A stretch of DNA of 37,555 bases from [Scytonema hofmanni] UTEX 2349 (GTDB lineage Bacteria; Cyanobacteriota; Cyanobacteriia; Cyanobacteriales; Nostocaceae): the NCBI RefSeq assembly GCF_000582685.1, contig NZ_KK073769.1:1433848-1471402 (forward strand), in the 5' to 3' direction. Shown here one piece after another: positions 17,377-25,695 of the stretch. The position numbers and the translations under genes are program-made. Position 1 is the first letter of the stretch; each line of letters opens with the position of its first letter. The notes under the pieces are model-generated. The model did no database searches, was not told where the DNA came from, and was given only the letters and a program-made list of their open reading frames with translations.

Positions 17377-18792
17377 ATGAATTTAGTCTGGCAAAGATTC
17401 ACTTTATCTTACTTGCCGCTCAAACAATATCTCACCACCAGCTATCTACACCGTTTTCTAGTTGGGTTGTTGAGTTCCTGGCGGCAAGGCAGTATAGTAA
17501 TGCAATGGGGAGACACAATCGCGGCTGGCTTACTGAGCGTGGTGTATGCTCTTGCACCTTTTGTATCAACTACACTTATCGGATTATTGTTGACCGCTTG
17601 TGTGGGATTTTGGCTGTTGTTGACTTTATCAGATGAAGCCGCACCAAGAATTCCATCAGTCACTCCGATTCACTTGTTGGTATTGCTTTACTGGGCTGTT
17701 GCTGCTGTCGCTACCGCATTATCACCTGTGAAAAAGGTTGCAGTTAACGATTTGATCACGTTAACGCTCTATTTGTTGCTGTTTGCCCTTTGTGCTAGGG
17801 TTTTGAGGTCGCCTAAACTCCGCTCTTGGATGATTGTTCTTTACTTGCATGTATCCCTGATTGTCAGTATTTATGGGATGCGACAATGGTTTTTTGGCGC
17901 TCCTCCCCTAGCTACTTGGGTTGATCAAGAATCTGCTTTTTCTAAGACTACAAGGGTCTATAGTTATTTGGGCAATCCTAACTTACTTGCCGGATACCTT
18001 CTACCCGCTGTGGTTTTCAGCTTAGTTGCCGTGTTTGTATGGCAAGGCTGGATTAAGAAAGCTTTAGCACTAACGATGTTTGTTGTCAATACTGCTTGTC
18101 TAATTTTGACTTTTAGTCGTGGTGGCTGGATTGGGCTAGTTGTGGCATTTTTAACTGTGATGGCATTGTTGGTTTATTGGTGGAGTATAGAAATGCCTCC
18201 TTTTTGGCGAACTTGGTCGCTGCCGATTATTTTAGGAGGTTTGATTGGGGTATTGCTCCTAGCGATGATATTTGTAGAGCCAGTGCGCTTGCGGGTTGTG
18301 AGTATTTTTGCCGATCGCAAAGACAGCAGTAATAATTTTCGTCGCAATGTTTGGGATGCTGTTTTTGAGATGATTCGCGATCGCCCAATTATTGGTATTG
18401 GTCCGGGTCACGGTTCTTTTAATAAAATTTACCCGCTTTACCAACGCCCTCGTTATACTGCTTTGAGTGCTTATTCGATTTTATTAGAGGTGATTGTCGA
18501 AACTGGCTTTGTGGGTTTAGCCGCTTTCCTGTGGTTAGTAATAGTGACTTTTAATACTGCATTTTTGCAAATGCAAAGGTTCCGGAAATTGAGAAGTGCC
18601 GATGGTTTTTGGTTAATTGGAGCGATCGCTACAATGGCAGGTATGCTCGCTCATGGCACGGTAGATACTGTCTTTTATCGTCCTGAAGTCAATAGCGTTT
18701 GGTGGCTAGTAGTTGGTTTGATTGCTAGCTATTACACATACACACCTCAAGACCAAAGTCAAGAAGTAAATTCGCCTTTACCTGCATCCTAA
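17377..18792 (+). CDS. ictB: IctB family / O-antigen ligase-like membrane protein
   Basis: 471 residues from the ATG at 17377; the longer frame starts at a TTG with no ribosome-binding site. About ten to twelve hydrophobic helices. The central LGNPNLLAGYLLPAVVF stretch, followed by FSRGGWIGLVV and the Wzy_C-type loop RRNVWDAVFEMIRDRPIIGIGPGHG..., is typical of the O-antigen polymerase/ligase superfamily. The N-terminal half matches cyanobacterial IctB, long annotated as a putative bicarbonate transporter in the carbon-concentrating mechanism; that role is disputed, and ligase-like chemistry on glycans remains possible. No carboxysome or transport genes flank it. Downstream, a bidirectional hairpin separates it from a convergent gene. 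Confidence 0.88.
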   Translation: MNLVWQRFTLSYLPLKQYLTTSYLHRFLVGLLSSWRQGSIVMQWGDTIAAGLLSVVYALAPFVSTTLIGLLLTACVGFWLLLTLSDEAAPRIPSVTPIHLLVLLYWAVAAVATALSPVKKVAVNDLITLTLYLLLFALCARVLRSPKLRSWMIVLYLHVSLIVSIYGMRQWFFGAPPLATWVDQESAFSKTTRVYSYLGNPNLLAGYLLPAVVFSLVAVFVWQGWIKKALALTMFVVNTACLILTFSRGGWIGLVVAFLTVMALLVYWWSIEMPPFWRTWSLPIILGGLIGVLLLAMIFVEPVRLRVVSIFADRKDSSNNFRRNVWDAVFEMIRDRPIIGIGPGHGSFNKIYPLYQRPRYTALSAYSILLEVIVETGFVGLAAFLWLVIVTFNTAFLQMQRFRKLRSADGFWLIGAIATMAGMLAHGTVDTVFYRPEVNSVWWLVVGLIASYYTYTPQDQSQEVNSPLPAS

Positions 18793-18807
18793 AACAATGC
18801 AACAGTT

Positions 18808-18838
18808 GTAGAGACGTAGCACTGCTACGTCTGCTACG
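18808..18838. repeat. GTAGAGACGTAGCACTGCTACGTC palindromic repeat
   Basis: Hairpin relative of the repeats at 9355-9402, 11230-11281, 31455-31506 and 34955-34983. The right arm is slightly extended by a duplicated GCTACGT. Located directly after the IctB stop codon. Confidence 0.65.
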
Positions 18839-18871
18839 TGTATTCGATATTGGCGCAATCTCATAACACAA

Positions 18872-18969
18872 TACGCTTGGTGTTAAGGATTTTTGGTAGT
18901 GATTTTGGTATGTAGAGACGCGAAATTTCGCGTCTCTACACTCGTCCGATCAGGCTTAACTGAACCGCA
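18872..18969. repeat. 98-bp inverted-repeat element with internal palindrome
   Basis: Right end TTAACTGAACCGCA matches the ends of the elements at 3331-3427 and 26448-26547; the left end (TACGCTTGGTGTTAA) is degenerate. The core carries the perfect palindrome GTAGAGACGCGAAA plus complement at 18912-18939, nearly the same as the core palindrome of the 3331 element. Confidence 0.5.
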
Positions 18970-18987
18970 TTGTCTTATAACAAAGTG

Positions 18988-19030
18988 AAAAAAGAAGAAA
19001 GAGGCTATAAATCCCTTCTTTCTTCTTTTT
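18988..19030. terminator. Bidirectional intrinsic terminator
   Basis: Long hairpin AAAAAAGAAGAAAGAGG / CCCTTCTTTCTTCTTTTT with an 8-base loop. It carries a T-run on the top strand and an equivalent run on the bottom strand, so it can stop both the IctB gene (+) and the WGxxGxxG gene (-), which converge here. Confidence 0.8.
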
Positions 19031-19083
19031 CGTGATTCTATTATTTTTGTCCAAAATAAGCAACTGAAGCGGCAAATATCTGA

Positions 19084-19386
19084 TTATTCTCTGTAAGTTG
19101 TAGAAGTACCAACGGCATTTGGGTCGCGGTAGCGTGTTGCGTCATCGCGGCGATTTTTACCAGCCAAACCTCCTAGACCTAATAAACCTATTAATCCTAA
19201 CCAACCCCAATCAAAATCATCTCTTTCATAAGTTGTTGTGGTTGGGGCAGTTGTTGTGGTTGTATCTGGGGTAGTATTAGTTGTTCCACCATTAGATTGA
19301 GCTTGTACAGGTAGAGTTAAGGGCAACATTGTCATACCCAACGCGAAAATCCCAGCGCCAATAGCTTTGGTGAGATTACTTTTCAT
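19084..19386 (-). CDS. WGxxGxxG-CTERM domain protein
   Basis: 100-residue exported protein. Signal peptide 1-30 (MKSNLTKAIGAGIFALG..., cleavage after VQAQ likely), a Thr-rich low-complexity spacer (35-52), then WGWLGLIGLLGLGGLAG (61-77), followed by a basic KNRR cluster and a polar tail. The WGxxGxxG signature plus hydrophobic run plus basic residues defines a presumed C-terminal sorting signal family known in cyanobacteria and other bacteria. Unlike PEP-CTERM proteins there is no PEP box, and some 20 residues follow the basic cluster, so whether the exosortase of this window acts on it is unknown. ATG start. Confidence 0.82.
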   Translation of the reverse strand: MKSNLTKAIGAGIFALGMTMLPLTLPVQAQSNGGTTNTTPDTTTTTAPTTTTYERDDFDWGWLGLIGLLGLGGLAGKNRRDDATRYRDPNAVGTSTTYRE

Positions 19387-19568
19387 AAATGTTTGTTACT
19401 CATTGGTTCGTTTGTTAGTCACCAATTTATCTACTCCAAAGATTTATTGAATCAACCTACAGCTATAAACTCAAGTTTCTCTAAACTCACGCTGAGGATA
19501 GACAAATGCTGCTGAAAGTGAAGTTGTGGCTCACTCTAATGTAGTAGTCCCGTTTGTCACATTGCGGC

Positions 19569-20036
19569 TTAATAATTCTTCATCGCTCGTTGCATATCGC
19601 GTTGATCTTGGCGTCGTTTCAAGTCTTCTCGCTTGTCGTGGAGCTTTTTACCTTTACCTAGAGCGATACTTACTTTTACTAAACCTCGTTTCAAATACAT
19701 TTTCAGAGGTACTATAGTTAAACCTTGCTGTTCCACTTTGCCAATTAGCTTGCGGATTTCTTGGCGATGGAGCAGCAGCTTGCGCGTGCGGCGCGGTTCA
19801 TGGTTAAAATATTGTCCACTAGCAGTGTAAGGTGAGATATGTACATTCAGCAGCCATGCTTCGCCATCGCGAATCAAAGCATAGCCATCTTGGAGATTAA
19901 CCTTTCCCGCACGGATTGACTTAACCTCGGTGCCTGTCAACTGAACTCCAGCCTCGTAGGTTTCCAAGATTTCGTACAAATAACGGGCTTGCCGATTATC
20001 GCTTACAACTTTGTAACTGTCGCTTTTCTCGCTCAT
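19569..20036 (-). CDS. smpB: SsrA-binding protein SmpB
   Basis: 155 residues from the ATG at 20034-20036; the longer frame begins at TTG. SmpB binds tmRNA and brings it to stalled ribosomes for trans-translation. Characteristic segments: NRQARYLYEILETYEAGVQL, TGTEVKSIRAGKVNLQDGYA, ISPYTASGQYFNHEPRRTRKLLLHRQEI and the basic C-terminal tail KLHDKREDLKRRQDQRD that inserts into the ribosome. Length and motifs are canonical, and function should be intact. The tmRNA gene itself is not in the window. No operon partner: the upstream gene is divergent. Confidence 0.97.
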   Translation of the reverse strand: MSEKSDSYKVVSDNRQARYLYEILETYEAGVQLTGTEVKSIRAGKVNLQDGYALIRDGEAWLLNVHISPYTASGQYFNHEPRRTRKLLLHRQEIRKLIGKVEQQGLTIVPLKMYLKRGLVKVSIALGKGKKLHDKREDLKRRQDQRDMQRAMKNY

Positions 20037-20630
20037 TGAATATTTTGCTTGCGTCAAATTTGCCTAAAAATTCGTGTTTAGTTTTTGCTAAACTTTAATG
20101 GGGGATATTAAACTACTATAAATGCTTTACTCGATATCAGTGTTATCTTATTAATTTATAGTCACAAGAAGGGCGATCGCCTTCAACTAAGAGTCACAAA
20201 ACCCCACGGAAGACAGCCGAGGGTACAGAAATTGTCCTAATCAGACCAGCTTAAGTACTTTGAGTAGTACGTTTAAGGCAAGAGACATCGGCGTGGAAAA
20301 GAATGTAGAGACTTACATCAATATCATGTCCGGTAAATTACAAGAAAGGCAGAGGGCAGAGGGCAGATGGCAGAAGGAAAGAAGTATTAATAAAAACTTA
20401 CTTTGTGGGTATAAAGCCCAGTTTAAACAAAGAATTGTATCGAGACGCGTAGCGCGAGATACAAAGCGTCCTTGCTTCAATCCGACGTTTTTAAACGTGG
20501 GTTCCTTCTGCCTTCTGCCTTCGTACTTCTGCCTTCTGAATTACAGTGTAAAGACGTTACGAAGTTTAGCATTAACGCCTTATCTCTTACCTGCACTGAT
20601 AAACTTATAAACGCAAAACACTTTATAACG
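20037..20630. other. Intergenic region with inverted heptamer repeat tracts
   Basis: Divergent spacer between smpB and the DUF5895-like gene. It contains a tract of GCAGAGG/GCAGAAGG units at about 20346-20378 and the complementary CCTTCTGC units at about 20506-20538, which could pair with each other across 130 bases. Between them lies an inverted repeat TTGTATCGAGACGCG / CGCGAGATACAA near 20435-20464, and a half copy of the GACGTT palindromic repeat follows near 20548. No coding frame is convincing; a plus-strand frame entering the next gene from here is mostly repeat-derived. Confidence 0.65.
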
Positions 20631-21500
20631 ATGAAAGCATCTGCAAAATTCGACTTTGAGGACGAGAAGTTTAACGCACCCCCTTCTCAAATCATCCCGT
20701 GGTGTCAGATGATTAATCCTCGCTATGGCACAGATGGGATGCAACCCCACGGGTTAGCAATTAAGTTAGATAATGCCCATGCTGTTGGTTTTCAACCGGA
20801 TGAAAATTGGCAACAGGTAGAACATGAGTTTAGTTCGGGAGTAGAATCTGTATTTATCTCCACCACCCCACACATAGTTATAGTGCGTAAGGGTCCATTG
20901 TCTGTAAAAGACAGACAAAGTGGTTTAAAACTGGGTACACTCAAAGAAAATTATGATGCGTTTTTAGCAGACAAACTTAAATTTAAAACCTTTACTCGCT
21001 ACCTAATTTTTTTAGTAGGAGAAAACAAAAATTTTTTACATGAATCACCACTACAATTAACTTTAAATGGCGTAGCCGGAGCAAGTTTTAGTAAAAGTTA
21101 TTGCGAATATCAACAAGGGAAAATAGTCGGTGGTTTCGCTGCTGAACTAGAAAAAGCTTATGCTGCATATCGCAAGCAACCCATAACATCAAAAGGTTCA
21201 CTATTCCACGCTCACGGGATTTTTTGCCCAATAATTGAGTCTGAAGAAAGAGGGATTGAACCAAATACTGTTATGGTAGCTTCAACTGTAGACTATAAAC
21301 GTCCAACGGTGGCGACGTTAACACAATATTTGATTGCTTCCGACTCTCCGGAATCGGCAATTATCTCCAAAAATTTTGAAGATTACAAAGATTTTGGTAA
21401 GGAAGTTGTGAAACTAGAAGCACCGAAGATGGAAATGGCAGGGGTTTCTAGTTCTTATGTTTATGCGGATGAAGATGATTTTGGTTATCCACCTTATTAG
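20631..21500 (+). CDS. Conserved cyanobacterial protein, DUF5895-like
   Basis: 289 residues from the ATG at 20631 (MKASAKFDFEDEKF); a longer frame reaching upstream to 20472 is repeat-derived and unlikely. Soluble, no signal peptide or membrane helix. The conserved-looking blocks PWCQMINPRYGTDGMQPHGL and the acidic/tyrosine-rich C-terminus (YVYADEDDFGYPPY) recall the DUF5895 family of cyanobacterial hypothetical proteins. Function is unknown; the acidic tail resembles those of some single-strand-DNA-binding or phage-related proteins, but this is weak. The family label is from memory. Confidence 0.7.
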   Translation: MKASAKFDFEDEKFNAPPSQIIPWCQMINPRYGTDGMQPHGLAIKLDNAHAVGFQPDENWQQVEHEFSSGVESVFISTTPHIVIVRKGPLSVKDRQSGLKLGTLKENYDAFLADKLKFKTFTRYLIFLVGENKNFLHESPLQLTLNGVAGASFSKSYCEYQQGKIVGGFAAELEKAYAAYRKQPITSKGSLFHAHGIFCPIIESEERGIEPNTVMVASTVDYKRPTVATLTQYLIASDSPESAIISKNFEDYKDFGKEVVKLEAPKMEMAGVSSSYVYADEDDFGYPPY

Positions 21501-21505
21501 GGATT

Positions 21506-21642
21506 AGGGACTGGGGACTGGGGACTGGGGACTGGGGACTGGGGAGATGGGGAGATGAGGGAGATGAGGGAGATGGGGAAGCAAATTCCTCCTTGTCCTC
21601 CTTGTCCCCATGCCCAATGCCCAATGCCCCATGCCCCATGCC
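21506..21642. repeat. Short tandemly repeated repeats (GGGACTG, GGGAGAT, ATGCCC)
   Basis: Four or five GGGACTG heptamers, then GGGGAGATGAGGGAGAT units, then CCTCCTTGTCC and CCCATGCCCAATG units up to the MltA stop codon. Such heptamer tracts are hallmarks of heterocyst-forming cyanobacterial genomes. The tract separates two convergent genes. A similar tract is found inside the histidine kinase at 26949-27071. Confidence 0.88.
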
Positions 21643-22911
21643 CTATTCTTTAAGTAGCAAATAATAGAGCGAACCATTACCACCTGTAACCCCAGCGCGA
21701 TCGCCTGCTAATTGTCCAGTTCCCATGAAGTAATCTACTCGTCCTGGTCCTTTGATGGCGCTTCCTGTATCCTGATCGAGGACAAAGCGGCTGACAGTAC
21801 GATAATCCAGCCTTCCTGACGCAGTGGGATAGGGAATTGAGGTATTGATTAGCGCTAATGCGCCAGGAGGCATGAGAGACTTGTCTGTAGCAATAGAACG
21901 CTCTCCTGTAACAGGTACATTAATACTGCCGGTAGCTGGTTTACCCCCGCTTTCTTTGAAGAAAACAAACCTTTCCCAGCGCGGTAGATAATTATTTAAC
22001 TCTTGGGGATGTTGCTGAAAGTACTCGGTCATCCGTGGAAGGGTCAGTTGTTTCAAAGTTACTTTCCCGTCTTTTGCTAATTCTCGCCCGATACTTGTCC
22101 AAGGGTAATCTGTAGCACCTGCATAGCCGATACTAGTTGTAGTTCCGTTGGTTAACTGAATCTGAGCGGAACCTTGGATTTGCACCATGTATGCTTGCCA
22201 GCGATCGCGGAACCATAAGAGTTCCAAACCGCGCAACCGACTTTTATCTCCAAGCAAACCATCTTTTCCTTCTAGCTGTATCCGTTTGGGATGGGGTTTA
22301 CTCCATTTATCAAAATTTGCTGGTAGTCGATAAAGGGGATATTTATATACATTTGTGCGAACTCGGCTTGCAATATAAGCAGGCTCGTAGTATGCAGTAA
22401 ATTTAACAGTACCTTTGCCGTCATTACCTACCGATTTGTAAAAGATAAACTCCCGACGGACAGCAGCTTGCAGTTGAGATGGTGAATTTGAGTTGACAAC
22501 TAATTGACGGAAACGAACCAAACTGCGATACACGCGATCGTGGGTAATTTCCTTAATTGGATAACTCTGATATATAGCGATCGCCCTATCTTTTTGCAAA
22601 TAACTCAGACTGTTGTCAATGGATGCTAAGAGTGCGTCGCGATCGCCTGGTTTATTCCCTCGACTCCAAATTTGCTCATCCCAACCCAAACAAGTAGACT
22701 GGGAAGTACAATCGGCTCCTAATTCCATTGGTTTAAGCACCGAATGTACTGACGGAATTCTTGGTACTGGTATTACCACTGGCTGGGCTTCAGGATTGTT
22801 TGGTAACGGCAGTGGTGGTAAAATAGGAATCTGAGCAACAGCTGACCAGAGTGGGATAATAAAGGCAACTCCCAAACTCAAGGAAAGCAAAGCAAGGGTT
22901 TTTCTCATCAT
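21643..22911 (-). CDS. mltA: MltA-type lytic murein transglycosylase
   Basis: 422 residues with an N-terminal signal peptide (about 1-28). MltA cleaves the MurNAc-GlcNAc bond of peptidoglycan with formation of 1,6-anhydro-MurNAc, acting in the periplasm. Seen: VKFTAYYEPAYIASR (about 180) and LLGDKSRLRGLELLWFRDRW (about 220), both in the MltA barrel domain; YVxQIQGSAQIQL-like core (MVQIQGSAQIQL) with SIGYAG; VFFKESGGKPATGSINVPVT; and the C-terminal 3D domain DQDTGSAIKGPGRVDYFMG whose Asp residues are catalytic in the family. No lipobox cysteine is evident. Two adjacent ATGs; the upstream 86-residue gene ends exactly one base before, suggesting translational coupling. Confidence 0.93.
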   Translation of the reverse strand: MMRKTLALLSLSLGVAFIIPLWSAVAQIPILPPLPLPNNPEAQPVVIPVPRIPSVHSVLKPMELGADCTSQSTCLGWDEQIWSRGNKPGDRDALLASIDNSLSYLQKDRAIAIYQSYPIKEITHDRVYRSLVRFRQLVVNSNSPSQLQAAVRREFIFYKSVGNDGKGTVKFTAYYEPAYIASRVRTNVYKYPLYRLPANFDKWSKPHPKRIQLEGKDGLLGDKSRLRGLELLWFRDRWQAYMVQIQGSAQIQLTNGTTTSIGYAGATDYPWTSIGRELAKDGKVTLKQLTLPRMTEYFQQHPQELNNYLPRWERFVFFKESGGKPATGSINVPVTGERSIATDKSLMPPGALALINTSIPYPTASGRLDYRTVSRFVLDQDTGSAIKGPGRVDYFMGTGQLAGDRAGVTGGNGSLYYLLLKE

Positions 22912-23172
22912 TTAATTGAATCTTTCAACACTAGAACTAAAAACTGGTTCTACCCGGATTGCTAAAATCCGAGATGGACGCACTACCATATACTCTCCCT
23001 GACCGGAAATATTTTTGATGGGTACGCTGATAAAGTCATTATCAGCAGCCTTTGGAATAAACACGCCATTGTACCACTTCTGAAAATCTTGAATTGTCGG
23101 AAAGCGTATTTCTTCCCGGTGTCCACCATCCATCATCAGGTGTACGACAAATTCGCTTGCTGTTCTAGTCAT
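22912..23172 (-). CDS. Small conserved-type protein upstream of mltA
   Basis: 86 residues, ATG start, no signal peptide or membrane segment. I do not recognise a family. It contains FVVHLMMDGGHREEIRFPTI and YMVVRPSRILAIRVEPVF, alternating hydrophobic/charged residues consistent with a small beta-rich fold. Its TAA stop is directly followed by the mltA ATG, so the two are almost certainly one transcript and may be translationally coupled, hinting at a role linked to cell-wall turnover (inference). Confidence 0.75.
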   Translation of the reverse strand: MTRTASEFVVHLMMDGGHREEIRFPTIQDFQKWYNGVFIPKAADNDFISVPIKNISGQGEYMVVRPSRILAIRVEPVFSSSVERFN

Positions 23173-23268
23173 AAAGTTGAATCATTTGAAACACATCCAA
23201 CCTATTTTCAACTACTTAACCCCAAAATGGGAAGAGGGGAGGGGGGGAAGAAAAACTCATAACTCCCC

Positions 23269-23297
23269 GTACAGACGTTCCACCGGAACGTCTCTAC
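23269..23297. repeat. GACGTTCCACCGGAACGTC palindromic repeat
   Basis: Full copy of the palindrome family found at 8166, 9179 and 30233. It lies in the 350-base gap between the small gene and the TnpB element; the rest of the gap holds HIP1 sites and nothing else recognised. Confidence 0.8.
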
Positions 23298-23489
23298 TTT
23301 CGGCTATGACGTTTGTTTGACGAGAAACAGTTCCCAGCAAGTTGTTCGGCACAAAGGGCGATCGCATAAATTATTTTATCTAGTTTGGCGATCACATGAA
23401 AATAGATCCGCGCTCGATTATGAAAACTAAACAATACCGTATTGGGAACACTTCTTAGTTGCTGAAAGAGAAGAGAAAATTGACATCCT

Positions 23490-23533
23490 CCCCGCCGTAA
23501 ACGGTCGGGGATTCCTAAGACTCACGACTTAGG
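23490..23533 (-). ncRNA. Candidate omega-RNA 3' region / right-end hairpins
   Basis: Two consecutive hairpins at the tnpB 3' end: CCTAAG...CTTAGG (23514-23533, overlapping the stop codon) and CCCCGCCG/CGG-CGGGG (23490-23510). In studied IS200/IS605 elements the guide RNA of TnpB comes from the overlap of the ORF 3' end and the right end, which is where these lie. Expression is inferred only. Confidence 0.4.
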
Positions 23534-24712
23534 TTTCTGTTTCTTTCCATTGCTGGTTTTTCGCTCTTTATTCCCTTTAGCAAAATGCCTATCAGGTCTT
23601 ATGTTCGCTCCACAGACTGAAACTGCGAGTCCCGCAGCCAAAATATTCTTACTAGCGTTGATGTCTCTGTCGTGGTGTGTCCCACAGTTAGGGCAATTCC
23701 ACTCTCTGATATTCAGAGGCAGTTTATCAACAATGTGTCCGCAGATCCCACAGCGTTTTGAACTGGGAAACCATCGGTCAATCTTGACAAAGTTACGACC
23801 ATACCAATCGCACTTATATTCAATCTGTCTAACTAGTTCACCCCAGCTAGCATCACTAATCGAGAGAGCGAGTTTTTTGTTTTTGACCATATTCTTCACA
23901 GACAAATCTTCGACTGCAATCAATTGGTTTTCTCGAACCAGTCGGGTTGTCAATTTGTGAAGAAAATCATTACGAGCATCACTAATTTCTGTATGAACTT
24001 TAGCGACTTTCAGTCTTGCCTTGTGGCGATTGTTAGATCCTTTTTTCTTGCGGCTAAGAGCTTTTTGAGCTTTCCGCAATTTACGGCGTTTAAGACTAAA
24101 CGCCTTAGGATTAGCAATCTTTTCACCATTGCTCAAAGCAATCAAGCTAGTAATGCCCAAATCCAAACCAATTTGATTACCAGACTTAGGCAATGCCTCG
24201 ATTGCAACATCCACCAGCATTGAAATAGTCCACCGTCCAGAGGGCGAGAGCTTCACCGTAATTGTTGATGGCTCTGCACTTTCAGGAAGTTGCCGACTCC
24301 ATCGGATATCTAAGGGTTGAGCGCATTTGGCTAAAAATACTTTGCCATCTTTCCACTTGAAAGCAGTCTTAGTAAATTCAGCATTGCCACCATGATGCTT
24401 TTTCTTAAAGTTTGGGTATTTTGCCCGCCCCGCAAAGAAATTAGTAAAGGCAATTTGTAAATGTCTCAAGCCTTGTTGTAATGGCACACTGCTAACTTCA
24501 TTCAAAAACTGCAAGTCTTCTTGCTTTTTCCAATTAGTCAGCATTGTTGAAGTTTCAGGGTATCCGACTCGCTCTTGACGTTCGTACCATGCTTCTGTCC
24601 TTGCAGCAAGAGCGCGGTTGTAAACTAATCGAGTGCAACCCATCGTTCTTCTAAGCAACGTTTCTTGCTCAGAAGTTGGATAGAATCGGTACTTGAATGC
24701 TTTTTGTGTCAT
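23522..24712 (-). CDS. tnpB: TnpB, RNA-guided endonuclease of IS605 family
   Basis: 396 residues from the ATG at 24710-24712; upstream extension is element-end DNA. The N-terminus KAFKYRFYPTSEQETLLRRT is standard. The RuvC-like catalytic triad is intact: Asp184 (GLDLGITSL), Glu269 (AVEDLSV) and Asp350 (HHDRDINASKNI). The zinc finger is complete (Cys321, Cys324, Cys340, Cys343). TnpB is the ancestor of Cas12 and cuts DNA guided by a transposon-end RNA, which favours element retention. The full-length frame without stops suggests recent arrival or selection. C-terminal basic tail present. Confidence 0.93.
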   Translation of the reverse strand: MTQKAFKYRFYPTSEQETLLRRTMGCTRLVYNRALAARTEAWYERQERVGYPETSTMLTNWKKQEDLQFLNEVSSVPLQQGLRHLQIAFTNFFAGRAKYPNFKKKHHGGNAEFTKTAFKWKDGKVFLAKCAQPLDIRWSRQLPESAEPSTITVKLSPSGRWTISMLVDVAIEALPKSGNQIGLDLGITSLIALSNGEKIANPKAFSLKRRKLRKAQKALSRKKKGSNNRHKARLKVAKVHTEISDARNDFLHKLTTRLVRENQLIAVEDLSVKNMVKNKKLALSISDASWGELVRQIEYKCDWYGRNFVKIDRWFPSSKRCGICGHIVDKLPLNIREWNCPNCGTHHDRDINASKNILAAGLAVSVCGANIRPDRHFAKGNKERKTSNGKKQKPKS

Positions 24713-24873
24713 TCTTACATTATATCCGATATTCTGTAAGAAGCTCAAATTAATTAAAGCCGTGCTATAAGCACGGGGTTTTAAACCCAACCTTCTGATA
24801 AAAGGTAAAAGCTAAAAAATTTATTTTCTTAGACTTCTACCTTTTAGGGTTTCAATTTTAGCTTATTCAGAAA

Positions 24874-25695
24874 TCACTTGCTCAGATTTGTCACCTGCTC
24901 AATCAGTGCTAAAACATCACTGCGGCTAAGTTTATCTTTGCCATTAGCAAGAGCGTTAAGAGTGCCATGAGCCAATGTCAGTGGAATTTGACAAAAATCT
25001 AATGCAGGACCAGCAGGAAGGGCTTTAGTGTAAGCATCTGCTAAAATTAGATTACGTTGGGCGTAAAGTTGGATATCATGTGCATTCCAACCATCTGGAA
25101 AGAAGCTCACCCCACGGGTCAAATCTTCATGATGGTTGCGGAGGATGTTAACCGCCTGTAAGCCCCGACCAAAAGCGATCGCATGGGTACGGTTTGTATC
25201 AGTCCCATCATACCATGCCCATATATCGGAGAGTAACAAGCCCACTGCACCTGCAACTCCAAAGGTATAACGATCCAAGTCAAACTCTGTATGAATTTTC
25301 CAATTTTTTACTGCCCAGTATGCCATCCGATCCGCCATTGCCGCAGTCGCATCCCAAATCCGAGGTGCGATGCTCTCAGGTGCCAGTAGCGCCCATTCTC
25401 GTATCCGCAGGCTTACTTCTGCTAAAGAATCTTCGTGGCTGCCAAATCCCACAGAAAAAGCGTCAACCGCAAAGCCATCAACACCTGCTTGTAATGTCAA
25501 ACTAATTGTTTGCAACAATCTCGCTTTAGTGGCATTATCTAGTTCTGGATGATCCTCAATTTCATCAATCGCACGCATACACAAGTATGCAGATGAAACT
25601 GCTTCTTGCAATCCTGGTGGTAAAATACTAATTGGGATGTAAAAAGTTCGACTAGTCTGTTTGAGGATTTGCAAAGCGTCATTACGTAAATCCAT
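24874..25695 (-). CDS. Squalene/phytoene synthase family protein
   Basis: 273 residues from the ATG at 25693-25695, which has a strong AGAGGAG site seven bases upstream; a longer frame is ignored. Head-to-head prenyl transferase family. The first aspartate-rich motif is DEIED (about residues 58-62, in YLCMRAIDEIEDHPELD). The second motif region reads NILRNHHEDLTRGVSFFP where family members usually have NxxRDxxED, so the first acidic residue is replaced by Asn. Enzymes of the family condense two prenyl diphosphates into phytoene, squalene or dehydrosqualene for carotenoids or hopanoids. The exact product cannot be told, and no carotenoid or hopanoid genes adjoin it. Confidence 0.82.
   Translation of the reverse strand: MDLRNDALQILKQTSRTFYIPISILPPGLQEAVSSAYLCMRAIDEIEDHPELDNATKARLLQTISLTLQAGVDGFAVDAFSVGFGSHEDSLAEVSLRIREWALLAPESIAPRIWDATAAMADRMAYWAVKNWKIHTEFDLDRYTFGVAGAVGLLLSDIWAWYDGTDTNRTHAIAFGRGLQAVNILRNHHEDLTRGVSFFPDGWNAHDIQLYAQRNLILADAYTKALPAGPALDFCQIPLTLAHGTLNALANGKDKLSRSDVLALIEQVTNLSK

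Larger units (their letters stand above)
23478..24790 (-). mobile_element. IS200/IS605-family element carrying tnpB only (IS1341-like)
   Basis: tnpB flanked by hairpin-forming ends: CCCCGCCGTAAACGGTCGGGG at 23490-23510 (right end) and CCGTGCTATAAGCACGG at 24760-24776 (left end). No TnpA tyrosine transposase is present, so mobility would need one in trans. Exact ends are estimated; this family makes no target duplication, so the boundaries cannot be confirmed by flanking repeats. Confidence 0.65.

Noticed and set aside
20472..20630. Longer N-terminus for the DUF5895-like protein
   Set aside because: The extension is encoded by CCTTCTGC repeats and has no ribosome-binding site; the ATG at 20631 gives a sensible protein start.
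19569..20630. tmRNA gene next to smpB
   Set aside because: No tRNA-like acceptor/T-arm ending (GGTTCGAATCC-type) is seen in the flanks on either strand.
21506..21642. Regularly repeated short units resembling a CRISPR array
   Set aside because: Units are contiguous heptamers without unique spacers, and no cas genes are near; these are typical cyanobacterial short tandem repeats.
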